Origin: Nitrososphaerota archaeon
Lineage (GTDB): Archaea; Thermoproteota; EX4484-205; JAAOZP01
Length of the DNA stretch: 64,000 nucleotides
NCBI GenBank assembly: GCA_011605725.1
Contig: JAAOZP010000012.1
Span: forward strand, 138,238-202,237
Reading direction: 5' to 3'
Shown: piece by piece, positions 16,571-24,974 of the stretch
Layout of the letters: each line of letters begins with the position of its first letter
Numbering within the stretch: the first letter of the stretch is position 1
Notes under the pieces: model-generated
The model's input: the letters and a program-made list of their open reading frames with translations, nothing else
The model's database searches: none
What the model was told of the DNA's origin: nothing
Made by a program: the position numbers and the translations under genes

Positions 16571-18142
16571 TCAAATAAGACAAGCACCCTCAACAGGGCT
16601 GACGAGAATAATGCCGTTTCTCCGCCTACTCTCGTCACGATAATACTCTCTCCCCAACACATCCATAACCTTATTAACAGCCTTCTTATCCACAAGGATT
16701 TCGACACAGCCTCCTAGACCGGCACCTACTATGGATGCCCCTAGAGTTCCCGGAACCTTTAACGCAGTATCGACAAGGAAATCAGTCTCCTCAGTTCCAC
16801 AACCATAATAGCCCGACTGAAACTCCAGTCTAGCGTCGCCTCCTAAACGGGTAAGCTCTTCTAAGTATTCATCAGTCACTCTCACACGCCATTTCACTCC
16901 TGACTTAACCACTCTGTCAGCGTCGTGCGAAACATTCATCAGCCTTCCGAAAAGCTCCACGTCACCTGGTAGAACCCATTCTGTTTTCCTGCTCCGCTCA
17001 CACTCTGAAATCCCGAATAAGCATACTCCTCTCAAGTCGTATCCTTCCCTCGGCTCCTCATGCTCTTTAAACAGTTTGCTTAACCATTCTTCTTTCTCAG
17101 GCAGTAGACTTCTAAGCTCACTCCTACTTATTCTCTCAGGCAGCGATTTAATCATCCTATATATTTCGGAAGTCTCGAAGTTCTCAGGATTAATATCTCT
17201 CAAATACTCAAACTTCCTCAATTCAGGGTTAAATTTCTTCATAAGCTCAAATCCAAACTCATACGTAGAAACCTTTTCGTTAAAAATACTCCGAGCCCCC
17301 GTCATCTTGCTTGCCGCAACAAACGAGTTACACAGAATAATGTTGACACCGGTTGGAAAAGGTATGTAAGATATTTTGAACGGAAAGAAGCCTATATGAC
17401 TCACGAAGCCTTTTTTCGAAAAAAGCATAGCCGCCTGATCTCCCCATCCACCCCTAGTCCCCACGTACCATTCCCCTATGCCAGTGTATTCAACCATCTT
17501 CTCCCTCGGGATTTCAAGGCCATTCAGGCTTGAAACCGTCAAATATGTTGCAACGACTAATGCTGATGATGAGGAAAGCCCTGCGGACCTAGGTATATCC
17601 CCATAGCAGACTATGTTTGCGCCTAGAAGCTTTTTCTTGTAGGAGCCACCGTTCATGTAAACATTCTGCAGATAGCATACGGATTTAACATAGTTTATCC
17701 AGGATTTTCTCTCACTCTCCGTTTTCTTCTCAATGTTTTCCTGAGTCCACTTTCTCCATTCATCCACTGTAGATATTTTTTCTGCGGGCAGTTCCTCCCC
17801 GATTTCAAACCTTCCTGATTCAAAATTTTCCTCCGCATTATGAATCTCGATGAAGGAGTCCTCTCTTCCCTCAGCAACCATTATGACTTCTCTCGGAATA
17901 ACTATCGGGTTTACGAAGCCTCCTCTGTGATCAACATGCCTCCCCATCAGGTTCACCCTACCCGGAGCCCTAACTATAATCACCCTTCTCTCAAAACCAT
18001 ATGTTTCGCCAAACATCTTCAACACCCTCAGAATCACCCTCCTCCTTTCTTCCATGAAATCCGGCCCATACATCTCAGCCAGCCTACTAGCCCCGGGACC
18101 CGTGTTGAGGAAATCGATCCATGAGGAAACAGTTCTCAACAT
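16571..18142 (-). CDS. GHMP family sugar kinase, galactokinase-like
   Basis: ATP-dependent anomeric sugar kinase, first step of the salvage set. 523 residues, longer than galactokinase (about 350-390). The galactokinase signature appears as RAPGRVNLMGRHVDHRGG (58-75), where galactokinases read GRVNLIGEHTDYNGG. The ATP-binding GHMP motif GDIPRSAGLSSSSALVVA spans 181-198, GTRGGWGDQAAMLFS carries the catalytic-region Asp, and the C-terminal motif GASIVGAGLGGCVEILV lies near 485-501. Replacement of the Glu-His by Arg-His-Val-Asp-His around the sugar site suggests a substrate other than galactose; plant arabinokinase and galacturonokinase have similar His-Asp-His-type sites. The ATG at 18142 has a TATA-like GCTTAAATATG (18168-18178). 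It is divergent from the DapB-like gene. Which sugar is phosphorylated is an open question. Confidence 0.83.
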   Translation of the reverse strand: MLRTVSSWIDFLNTGPGASRLAEMYGPDFMEERRRVILRVLKMFGETYGFERRVIIVRAPGRVNLMGRHVDHRGGFVNPIVIPREVIMVAEGREDSFIEIHNAEENFESGRFEIGEELPAEKISTVDEWRKWTQENIEKKTESERKSWINYVKSVCYLQNVYMNGGSYKKKLLGANIVCYGDIPRSAGLSSSSALVVATYLTVSSLNGLEIPREKMVEYTGIGEWYVGTRGGWGDQAAMLFSKKGFVSHIGFFPFKISYIPFPTGVNIILCNSFVAASKMTGARSIFNEKVSTYEFGFELMKKFNPELRKFEYLRDINPENFETSEIYRMIKSLPERISRSELRSLLPEKEEWLSKLFKEHEEPREGYDLRGVCLFGISECERSRKTEWVLPGDVELFGRLMNVSHDADRVVKSGVKWRVRVTDEYLEELTRLGGDARLEFQSGYYGCGTEETDFLVDTALKVPGTLGASIVGAGLGGCVEILVDKKAVNKVMDVLGREYYRDESRRRNGIILVSPVEGACLI

Positions 18143-18200
18143 TCTGCTGAAAATCGTCTTGAGAATTCATATTTAAGCGTTGATTAACGGTTTGCGAATT

Positions 18201-18210
18201 CTTATATATC
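18201..18210 (+). promoter_or_regulatory. TATA box of the DapB-like/aminotransferase operon
   Basis: CTTATATATC lies 21-30 bases before ATG 18231 and shows that the 17-codon longer reading from 18180 is not used. GAATTC occurs just beside this TATA and again beside the opposing TATA-like element near 18168, but the two copies do not form a clear operator. Confidence 0.6.
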
Positions 18211-18230
18211 TATCAAGAGTTAGGGAAAGC

Positions 18231-19250
18231 ATGCCTGTCAAAGTGGCGGTTTATGGATTGGGGCCTATAGGGACACTCATAGCCAGAAAAGTTTTAGAAC
18301 GGGAAAACCTTGAATTGGTAGCAGCTTTCGAGATAGACCCTTCTAAAATAGGCATGGATGTCGGTGAAGCGATTAGTATAGGTGAGAGGATTGGCGTAAT
18401 TGTTTCAAGAGAGTCTGATGCAGCCGAGATCCTGAAGATAAGTGGAGCAGATGTCGTGCTTCACGCAACCTCCTCCCACCTGGATAAGATATACCCGCAG
18501 ATCGTTAAATGCGTTGAAGCAGGTGCTGATTTAATCTCGACTTCAGAGACGCTGGTAAACCCTTGGTATCGATACCCTAAGCTTGCCTCAGAAATAGATA
18601 GAATGGCTAGGGAAAACAATGTTTCAATAATGGGTGCCGGTGTAAACCCGGGGTTCGTGTTCGACGCTCTACCAATACTTATGACGCTTGTTTGCATAAG
18701 AGTAGACTGTTTGAAAGTCATAAGGTCTTTAGACGCTGGGAAGAGAAGACTTTCTTTCCAAAAGAAATACGGGCTTGCCTTAAGCGTCGAGGAGTTTAGG
18801 CATAAAATGGATAGCGGCGAGATAACGGGACACATAGGGTATGGAGAATCCGTTGACCTTATAGCATCTGCGCTGGGAGTAAACCTAACTAGGATTGTTG
18901 AGGGACAGGAACCAATAGTCTCAGCGAAACTGTTGAAAACTCAATACTTTGAAATAATGCCTGGAAAAGTCTCGGGAATACATGGCTACGGAATAGGATA
19001 TGTTGGAGAGAAAGAATTCATCAGGGTTGAGCTGATAGCTGAAGCCGGTAGGGAAGAGTTTGAAGAAGTAATCATCCAAGGGGAACCGCCGGTGAAATGG
19101 AGAAGTACAGGTATCCCAGGTGATACTGCTACTGCTGCAGTGGTGATCAACCTTATTCCGAAGGTTTTAGAAGCAAGGTCAGGCTTACTTAGGATAACGG
19201 ATATTTCCCTGCCCTCAGCCTTCTCAAATTTAAAAGCCAGTAATTCTTGA
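18231..19250 (+). CDS. DapB-like NAD(P)-dependent dehydrogenase (2,4-diaminopentanoate dehydrogenase-like)
   Basis: 339-residue oxidoreductase with a dihydrodipicolinate-reductase-type Rossmann N-terminus: VKVAVYGLGPIGTLIARKVLE (3-23), AAFEIDPSKIG and VLHATSSHLDKIYPQI. The long DapB-like C-terminal domain contains GAGVNPGFVFDALPI and GYGIGYVGEKEF. This arrangement is typical of 2,4-diaminopentanoate dehydrogenase (Ord) and related proteins, which oxidatively deaminate amino compounds rather than make lysine. It lacks the E/KHHxxK-type DapB catalytic stretch that I would expect in a true DapB. The next gene encodes a class III aminotransferase and begins at or six bases after its stop, so the two probably act on the same amino or keto intermediate. 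Precise substrate unknown. Confidence 0.72.
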   Translation: MPVKVAVYGLGPIGTLIARKVLERENLELVAAFEIDPSKIGMDVGEAISIGERIGVIVSRESDAAEILKISGADVVLHATSSHLDKIYPQIVKCVEAGADLISTSETLVNPWYRYPKLASEIDRMARENNVSIMGAGVNPGFVFDALPILMTLVCIRVDCLKVIRSLDAGKRRLSFQKKYGLALSVEEFRHKMDSGEITGHIGYGESVDLIASALGVNLTRIVEGQEPIVSAKLLKTQYFEIMPGKVSGIHGYGIGYVGEKEFIRVELIAEAGREEFEEVIIQGEPPVKWRSTGIPGDTATAAVVINLIPKVLEARSGLLRITDISLPSAFSNLKASNS

Positions 19251-19255
19251 AAACC

Positions 19256-20560
19256 ATGGAGATGAGCTACCTGGAGAGGACTAAAAAATCCATGGAACTC
19301 TTTGAAAAAGCTAGGAAACATATTCCCGGCGGATCGGCTTACTCAATAAGGTATTTCGAACCGTATCCTTTCTACGTTAGCAGGGCTAAAGGCAGCAGGA
19401 TCTGGGATGTCGACGGCAACGAATACGTTGACTTCTGGATGGTTCATTTCGCAGCCGTACTGGGACACGGCTATAGGCCTGTGATTGAAGCTGCGAAGGA
19501 ACAGCTTGAGCATGGTGCACACTTCGGCTGGTGCAACGAGTGGGAGGTGAAATGGGCGGAAGCAGTGTGCAGATGGTTCGACGTGGATATGGCTAAGCCA
19601 GCCAATAGCGGGACGGAGGCGAACATGTATGCTGTCAGGCTTGCGAGAGCCTACACTGGAAGAAGAAAGATCGGGAAGATGGAGGGGGGATGGCATGGAG
19701 GATACGACGGTCTGCATAAGGCGGTTAACTATCCCTATGATAAGCCGTCGTCTTTAGGCTTAGCCTGTGTTGAAAACATTGTTCCACTCCCGTTTAACGA
19801 TCTTGAGGCAACGATAAGAATAGCTGGGAAAGAAGATCTGGCAGGCATAATTTTGGAACCGGTTCTCGGATCGGCGGGAGTTATTCCGGCGAGCGAAGAG
19901 TACTTGAAAGGCCTTAGGGAATTCTGCAGTAGGAGGAACATAGTGTTGATATTCGACGAGGTTATCACTGGGTTTAGGCATCCCGGCGGTATGCAGAATT
20001 ATTTCAAAGTCAAGCCGGATATAACGACCATAGGTAAAACAGCCGGAGGACAGTATTTCGCTGGAGCGGGAGGAATATGTGGAACAGCCGAGATAATGAG
20101 TCTACTCGACCAAGTCGAGAGACCAGAATTTTGGAACCGTTCATTCCACGGAGGAACGTATGTGGGTAATGCTTTGACAATGCGCGCCGGATATGTTACG
20201 ATAAACGAGCTTGAAAAGAAGAGTGGAGAAGTATATTCCTACATTAATTCTCTCGGAGAATACGGTAGAAGACGGATCATGGAGGTTCTTGAGGAAAACC
20301 GTTTCGAGGCCTACGTCACTGGATTACTGTCTATGATAGGCTTGCATTTCACAAGGGAAAAGCCGTTTAACGGGTTGACGGCGGAGAGAACTAAGAATAG
20401 AGAGTTAAGTAGAAAATTATTCAACCACATGCTGCAGAAGGGAATAGTATATCAGAGGCCCGAGACCCCGCACTTCGCAGTCTCGACTGCTCACTCAATG
20501 GATGAGATGGAAAGACTCGTGGAAGAACTAGATACCTTTATTAAAAAGGAAAGAGGATGA
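19256..20560 (+). CDS. Class III PLP aminotransferase (glutamate-1-semialdehyde aminotransferase-like)
   Basis: 434-residue cytoplasmic aminotransferase or aminomutase of fold type I. The N-terminus LFEKARKHIPGGSAYSIRYF and GSRIWDVDGNEYVDFW matches the HemL/GSAM branch. PANSGTEANMYAVRLARAYTGR is the cofactor phosphate segment and IFDEVITGFR holds the PLP Asp. The Schiff-base lysine is K261 in TTIGKTAGGQYFAG. The gene is coupled to the DapB-like gene. TTG 19247 overlaps its stop as TTGA, as in two other gene pairs here, while ATG 19256 lies just after it; no Shine-Dalgarno decides, and I use the ATG. A partner dehydrogenase makes a role in heme synthesis doubtful; an amino-acid or amino-sugar aminotransferase is more likely. 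Confidence 0.82.
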   Translation: MEMSYLERTKKSMELFEKARKHIPGGSAYSIRYFEPYPFYVSRAKGSRIWDVDGNEYVDFWMVHFAAVLGHGYRPVIEAAKEQLEHGAHFGWCNEWEVKWAEAVCRWFDVDMAKPANSGTEANMYAVRLARAYTGRRKIGKMEGGWHGGYDGLHKAVNYPYDKPSSLGLACVENIVPLPFNDLEATIRIAGKEDLAGIILEPVLGSAGVIPASEEYLKGLREFCSRRNIVLIFDEVITGFRHPGGMQNYFKVKPDITTIGKTAGGQYFAGAGGICGTAEIMSLLDQVERPEFWNRSFHGGTYVGNALTMRAGYVTINELEKKSGEVYSYINSLGEYGRRRIMEVLEENRFEAYVTGLLSMIGLHFTREKPFNGLTAERTKNRELSRKLFNHMLQKGIVYQRPETPHFAVSTAHSMDEMERLVEELDTFIKKERG

Positions 20561-20612
20561 GCCTACAATAATTAGAGAAACATGCTTATCAAACGTTTTG
20601 AATAATGCAGAT

Positions 20613-21443
20613 TCACGGTATGCATTGAGGCTCAGGATTCTTTGAACTTTTTAGACAGGCCTCTATGAAGTCTTTAGAGGTTGTTGACCAAGCATACTTG
20701 GTCTCTATCTCTTGAACAAATATTCTTGTTGCAAGCAACTGGTATACAGTATCGTGAGCCTCGATAGCTGCAGTACAATCCCTTAAAAGTATAATGTTGT
20801 ACCCCCTTTCACTCATAGCCCTAACCCCGTAATCCCTATGTTGTAGACACATGTTGGTGGCGAAACCAGCGTAGAAAAGATGGAGTTTCCCTAGTTTTTT
20901 AAGGATTCTGTGTAACTGTCTCCCCGACCTTACTACATAGTCACCCGACTGGGGTGCAAGAGGCTCTGCAATCATCAGTTTCTCCCTGTATATGTGCTCC
21001 CAAGCTTCTCGAGGAGGTGAAAAACCCCTGTTGAAAACGGAAAAAACCCCTATTCTATCGACGAACTCTTTGGGAGGCCATTCTGGGTCTACTGAAGCAT
21101 ATACTGGGAAGCGTTCCTCATCCCCTTTTTCGAAGCAGCAGGATGATTGAGGGTATTTTTCAGCCACGTTCGACGAGGGGGCATGTATAACTGTTACACC
21201 GGTTCTCCTAGCAGCATTCACCACCGGAGCAATCTTCTCCTCCACTATTCTTCTCGACCTTGCCGAGTAGCTTTCACAATAATGAATACTCCAGCAATCC
21301 ACTAGGATTAAAGCGCTTTCAGCAACAGGCATTTCAAGAAGCCTCTCAACGTAGTGAAAGTCTTCCTCCAAACATCCGTAGGGTTTCTCCTCAAGGTAAA
21401 GGCGGTAGTATCTAGCGGGGACTTTCAACACGGTTTTTTGCAT
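20613..21443 (-). CDS. Isochorismatase-fold cysteine hydrolase
   Basis: 276-residue cysteine hydrolase from the ATG at 21443. The fold is shown by SALILVDCWSIHYCES (the catalytic Asp at the first strand), ARRTGVTVIHAP, and the nucleophile cysteine in LFYAGFATNMCLQHRDYGVRAMSERGY, followed by NIILLRDCTAA. Members cleave amides, ureido acids or isochorismate, or hydrolyse nicotinamide; nothing here fixes the substrate. It carries an insertion of about 40 residues in the middle (ERFPVYASVDPEWPPKEF...) and is larger than the usual 180-220. A reading from 21551 adds 36 residues but runs past the TATA-like GAATTTAAAC at 21465-21474, so the shorter start is preferred. It is divergent from a second isochorismatase-fold gene at 21560. 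Confidence 0.75.
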   Translation of the reverse strand: MQKTVLKVPARYYRLYLEEKPYGCLEEDFHYVERLLEMPVAESALILVDCWSIHYCESYSARSRRIVEEKIAPVVNAARRTGVTVIHAPSSNVAEKYPQSSCCFEKGDEERFPVYASVDPEWPPKEFVDRIGVFSVFNRGFSPPREAWEHIYREKLMIAEPLAPQSGDYVVRSGRQLHRILKKLGKLHLFYAGFATNMCLQHRDYGVRAMSERGYNIILLRDCTAAIEAHDTVYQLLATRIFVQEIETKYAWSTTSKDFIEACLKSSKNPEPQCIP

Positions 21444-21559
21444 AAGTACGTGTTTAAACAACCTGTTTAAATTCCTTTCCGCTCTGTTGAAGCATGTATC
21501 CTTCAAACCGTTTAGCATAGGGATGGGAAAACTTAAGAAAACGCGAAACACCCTTTACA

Positions 21560-22120
21560 ATGATGAAGAAGAATTCAAAACTGATCGGTATAGATGGCTC
21601 CGCATTGCTGATTATCGATGTGCAGGAGAAGCTTTTCCCCTTGATGAACAGGAGGGAAGAGGTTTTGAGGAACATTGTGAAACTAATAAGGTTTTGCAGA
21701 AAATGTGAAATACCCATCATAGTGACGGAGCAGTATCCTAAGGGGCTTGGAAGAACGGTGCGGGAAATAATGAGTGAACTTGGAGATGTTAAACCTATTG
21801 AGAAGACGAGTTTCAGCTGTTTCGGTTCTCAAGAATTCAAGAATACTTTGAGAATGTTGAGAGTAAAAACTTTAATAATTGTCGGCATAGAGGCGCATGT
21901 CTGCGTAATGCAGACGGCGCTTGAAGCCCCGAGGAAAATAAGAGTCTGCGTCGTGGCTGACGCAGTCTCTTCCCGTGCAATCGGAAACATCCATCTAGCT
22001 TTGCAAAGGATGAGGGATTCCGGAATCATAATTTCTTCCACAGAAATGGCGATGTATGAATTGTTAAGGGATTCGAAGTCGAGAATGTTCAGAGAAGTGA
22101 GGGAGCTCTTAAAAGCATGA
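21560..22120 (+). CDS. Isochorismatase-fold cysteine hydrolase (YcaC/nicotinamidase-like)
   Basis: 186-residue cytoplasmic hydrolase of standard family length. The triad is complete: D20 in LLIIDVQEKLFP, K82 in IEKTSFSCF, and C115 in IVGIEAHVCVMQTAL with the cis-peptide before the nucleophile. It is shorter and more canonical than the divergent paralogue to its left, with which it shares little beyond the fold. The stop is 34 bases from the next gene, an amidohydrolase-fold protein with its own TATA. Natural substrate unknown; related proteins hydrolyse small amides, so it could feed ammonia or carboxylates into the neighbouring pathway. Confidence 0.8.
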   Translation: MMKKNSKLIGIDGSALLIIDVQEKLFPLMNRREEVLRNIVKLIRFCRKCEIPIIVTEQYPKGLGRTVREIMSELGDVKPIEKTSFSCFGSQEFKNTLRMLRVKTLIIVGIEAHVCVMQTALEAPRKIRVCVVADAVSSRAIGNIHLALQRMRDSGIIISSTEMAMYELLRDSKSRMFREVRELLKA

Positions 22121-22154
22121 CACTAATCTTTAAATCAGGAAAACAGTGCTTCGA

Positions 22155-22901
22155 ATGGTGATGCAGACGGGTAAAAGGCGGATAGTGGATGCAAACACCG
22201 TCTTCGGAGCATATCCCAAAAGAAAAACAGACGTTTCGCTTAAAAATCTTCTCAAGATAATGGATGTTAACAGGGTTGAAAAAGCTTTAACAACCTCCCT
22301 GAAAGGAGCTTTCTACAGCTATGAAGAAGGAAACGAGGAAACCCTTAAAGCATGTAGAGCCAACAATAGGCTTATTCCCCTAGCTACAGTCGACCCTAGA
22401 AGATTCGCCGGTGACCGGGGGGAAATTGAGAACCTTGTTGGAAGCGGTTTTAAAGGAATCAGGCTTTTCAAGGATATTCAAGGCTATCCGCTTGACTATT
22501 CTCCATTAATCGAAATTATTGAAAGCATGAATGGGTTGGGAGTACCACTTCTTGTCCCCTGCAACGAATACGGGTGTATAACACTCCTTTCAAGACTCAC
22601 TGCAGGAAAGGAGTATCCGGTTATAGTTCTCGGATGCACGTATTCTCTCCTAAGCGAGTTCATAGTTTCAGCCAGGAGGAATAGAAACCTGTATGTTGAA
22701 ACTCGTCTTCTAACTTCTTCCGACGCTATTGAGGTTCTTGCTGAAAAAGTTGGAGCAGATAGGCTAATATTCGGCTCCGGAATCCTTCTTGAGTATTTTC
22801 AGGCATCCTACAGGATGGTTGAATCAGCCAGAATCCGTGATGAAGACAAGGACTTGATTCTTTCTGGAAACATCCTTAGGATTATTAAGGAGGCTTGTTG
22901 A
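22155..22901 (+). CDS. Amidohydrolase-fold protein lacking the metal-binding HxH
   Basis: 248-residue protein with an amidohydrolase_2-like TIM barrel: ATVDPRR...GFKGIRLFKDIQGYPLD, PVIVLGCTYSLLSEFI and GADRLIFGSGILLEY near the end. The first strand, normally IDxHxH, reads IVDANTVFGAY, the later His (AGH or H in LxH) is absent, and the final Asp is GSG rather than GSD. All metal ligands therefore appear lost, and it may be a non-catalytic partner of the next gene product, which keeps them. TATA-like CTTTAAATCA (22128-22137) points to ATG 22155; GTG 22146 is an alternative. The following gene starts two bases after the last coding base, so the two are made together. Confidence 0.7.
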   Translation: MVMQTGKRRIVDANTVFGAYPKRKTDVSLKNLLKIMDVNRVEKALTTSLKGAFYSYEEGNEETLKACRANNRLIPLATVDPRRFAGDRGEIENLVGSGFKGIRLFKDIQGYPLDYSPLIEIIESMNGLGVPLLVPCNEYGCITLLSRLTAGKEYPVIVLGCTYSLLSEFIVSARRNRNLYVETRLLTSSDAIEVLAEKVGADRLIFGSGILLEYFQASYRMVESARIRDEDKDLILSGNILRIIKEAC

Positions 22902-22902
22902 A

Positions 22903-23655
22903 ATGCGCATTATAGACATACATGCTCACTACGGTGAATGGTTCTTTCCGATCTACAGGTCGTCGAAAAAGAGCATAGTGGAGATGATGAATCATCACGA
23001 TATTGAGGCGGTAATCCTATCCTCCAGCAAGGCAATAACTTACGACATGGTGGAGGGAAACATGGATTTAGACATGATCCTTGATTCAAACAAGGGTTTA
23101 TACGGCTACGTGTATGTTAACCCAAACTATCCGGAGCTCTCTAAGGCTGAAATCGAGAAGTATCTTGCAAACCCGCTTTTCAAAGGTGTTGGCGAAATAC
23201 ATCCGGATTATTCCGGTCTCCCGGTGGATTCGGAGGAAAGCATTTCAATTCTAATAGAGGCAGCTGAATACCGGAAACCGTTTCTAATACATACTTACAG
23301 TTTGGAAAACGTGAGAGCACTTGTTGAACTCGTTAAAAAGTTTCCAGACAACGTGTTCATAGCGGGACATATGGGTGGAACGGTTGCGTCTGGAACAGGG
23401 TTAAGCTGGAAGAAGGCTATTGATGCCGCTAAAGAGTACTCCAACCTTTACCTAGAGATATGTATGACGCTTTTTGAAAAGGGTAAGCTTGAGGAGGCTG
23501 TTGACAAAGCAGGTGCCGACAAGATCATGTTTGGCAGCGACCTAACATTGTTAAACCCTGCCCACACGATCGGAATGATCCTAAGCGCAGAGATCTCGAG
23601 AAACGATAGAGAAAAAATATTCTATTTAAACGCTAAAAGGGTTTTCAGGCTTTAG
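22903..23655 (+). CDS. Metal-dependent amidohydrolase (amidohydrolase_2 family)
   Basis: 250-residue TIM-barrel hydrolase or decarboxylase of the amidohydrolase_2 branch. The metal ligands are present: IIDIHAHYGEW (HxH at 6-8), GVGEIHPDYSG, KPFLIHTYS (H), VFIAGHMGG (H) and IMFGSDLTL (D). Members include decarboxylases and lactonases that act on aromatic or sugar-derived acids. It is translated directly after the inactive-looking paralogue, with almost no spacer. The 3' end overlaps the convergent DegT aminotransferase gene by 11 bases. Substrate unknown. Confidence 0.8.
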   Translation: MRIIDIHAHYGEWFFPIYRSSKKSIVEMMNHHDIEAVILSSSKAITYDMVEGNMDLDMILDSNKGLYGYVYVNPNYPELSKAEIEKYLANPLFKGVGEIHPDYSGLPVDSEESISILIEAAEYRKPFLIHTYSLENVRALVELVKKFPDNVFIAGHMGGTVASGTGLSWKKAIDAAKEYSNLYLEICMTLFEKGKLEEAVDKAGADKIMFGSDLTLLNPAHTIGMILSAEISRNDREKIFYLNAKRVFRL

Positions 23656-24889
23656 GGTTTACCCTATAATAGCTGGCCACCTTGCGTATAGCCCTGAATA
23701 TGTCGTTAACATCCTCGTCAGTGTAAAACTCGTTCACAGGTATTGTTATCAGTTCTTTAAGAACCTTCTCCGCATTCGGGCAATCTCCCTCCTTATACTG
23801 GATCCTCCGGTTGTAGCGCGGGCAATCGAAAGGACAATGAGAAGAACCATACGTAGCCTGATCCTTAAGAATGCTAAACATGTAAAGAGGCTTCTTAATG
23901 TATCCTGCGGAAGCAGGTATCCCCTCAGCCGAAACAGCTCTAGCAAACTCCCCAGGAGAAACCCTAATGGTTTTAGTATCGATTGTTAAAGGGTAAAGCC
24001 AGTATGAGTGTTTCGACCCAGGTATGATTTTTGGAGGGTTCACTCCTTCAACCTCGCTTAAAAGCTTCGTTAAAGCATCCCCAACCCTTCTTCTCCTAGC
24101 GACAATATCCTGCACCTTGCGCAGCTGGGCTAGTGCCACAGCACCCTGGAGTTCAGTCATCCTGTAATTCATGGCGAGGAAAAGATACCCCCTGTCTTCA
24201 GCCTGACCCCTAGGCCAGGCCTTATCCGCGAATAAACGTGCCCTCTCAGCAAGCTCATCATTATTCGTAATAGTTATTCCACCGTCTCCACACGTCATCT
24301 GCTTCGACTGCTGGAGGCTGAAGCAGCCCAGATCACCCATTGTCCCAGCCAGCCTACCCTTGTACTCTGCCAGGTGGGCTTGAGAAGCATCTTCAATCAA
24401 ATAAAGCCCATGGTCCCTACAGATTTTAACAAGCGGGTCCATGTCGCAACACTGGCCGAACAGGTGTATAGCGATGACTGCAACAGTCCTGTCAGTTATT
24501 TTTCTCTCCACGTCCACAGGATCCAACCCGTAGGTTTTAGGGTTAATATCTGCGAAAACAGGTATGCAGTTCTGCCAGAGAATTGGAACTATGCTCCCAA
24601 TGTCGCTTATGGGGCCAGTGATTACCTCGGAGCAGGGTTCAGGGTTGATCGCCCCCAGAGCAACATGGATCGAGGCTGTTCCAGAAGTCGAGGCAACACC
24701 ATGCTTAACCCCGTATAGCTTTGCAAACTCCTTTTCAAAAGCTGAAACCTTTACCCCCCCAACCCTGTTTAAATTACCGGACCAGATTACGTCAACAAGC
24801 TCCTTCATCTCCTCGCTTCCAATATCCCTCCTGCTCGGAAGCTCTTTCAACCTAGTTCTCGGACCACCGTTAATAGCTAACTCTTCCAA
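23645..24889 (-). CDS. DegT/DnrJ/EryC1/StrS-type PLP sugar aminotransferase
   Basis: 414-residue fold-type I aminotransferase that usually transfers an amino group to a keto group of an NDP-sugar, or of scyllo-inosose in related enzymes. Signs are GGVKVSAFEKEFAKLYGVKHGVASTSGTASIHVAL (about 45-78), YLIEDASQAHLAEYKG (PLP Asp at 167) and K196 in FSLQQSKQMTCGDGGI, the Schiff-base lysine. The C-terminal region contains a Cys-rich insert (SSHCPFDCPRYNRRIQYKEGDCPNAEK) that is unusual and may bind a metal. The start is TTG at 24889, supported by a TATA-like element at 24917-24927 (CTATTAAAGGT read on the plus strand). It is divergent from the heparinase-like gene. The aminated product could join nucleotide sugars made at 12.6-18.1 kb. 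Confidence 0.85.
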   Translation of the reverse strand: MEELAINGGPRTRLKELPSRRDIGSEEMKELVDVIWSGNLNRVGGVKVSAFEKEFAKLYGVKHGVASTSGTASIHVALGAINPEPCSEVITGPISDIGSIVPILWQNCIPVFADINPKTYGLDPVDVERKITDRTVAVIAIHLFGQCCDMDPLVKICRDHGLYLIEDASQAHLAEYKGRLAGTMGDLGCFSLQQSKQMTCGDGGITITNNDELAERARLFADKAWPRGQAEDRGYLFLAMNYRMTELQGAVALAQLRKVQDIVARRRRVGDALTKLLSEVEGVNPPKIIPGSKHSYWLYPLTIDTKTIRVSPGEFARAVSAEGIPASAGYIKKPLYMFSILKDQATYGSSHCPFDCPRYNRRIQYKEGDCPNAEKVLKELITIPVNEFYTDEDVNDIFRAIRKVASYYRVNPKA

Positions 24890-24974
24890 CCTAAACTACT
24901 TTCCTCTCCCTGATTCTATTAAAGGTTTCTAGGCTCGAAATCTTTATTAATCCACATGCTCCGGAGCCCGAAGC

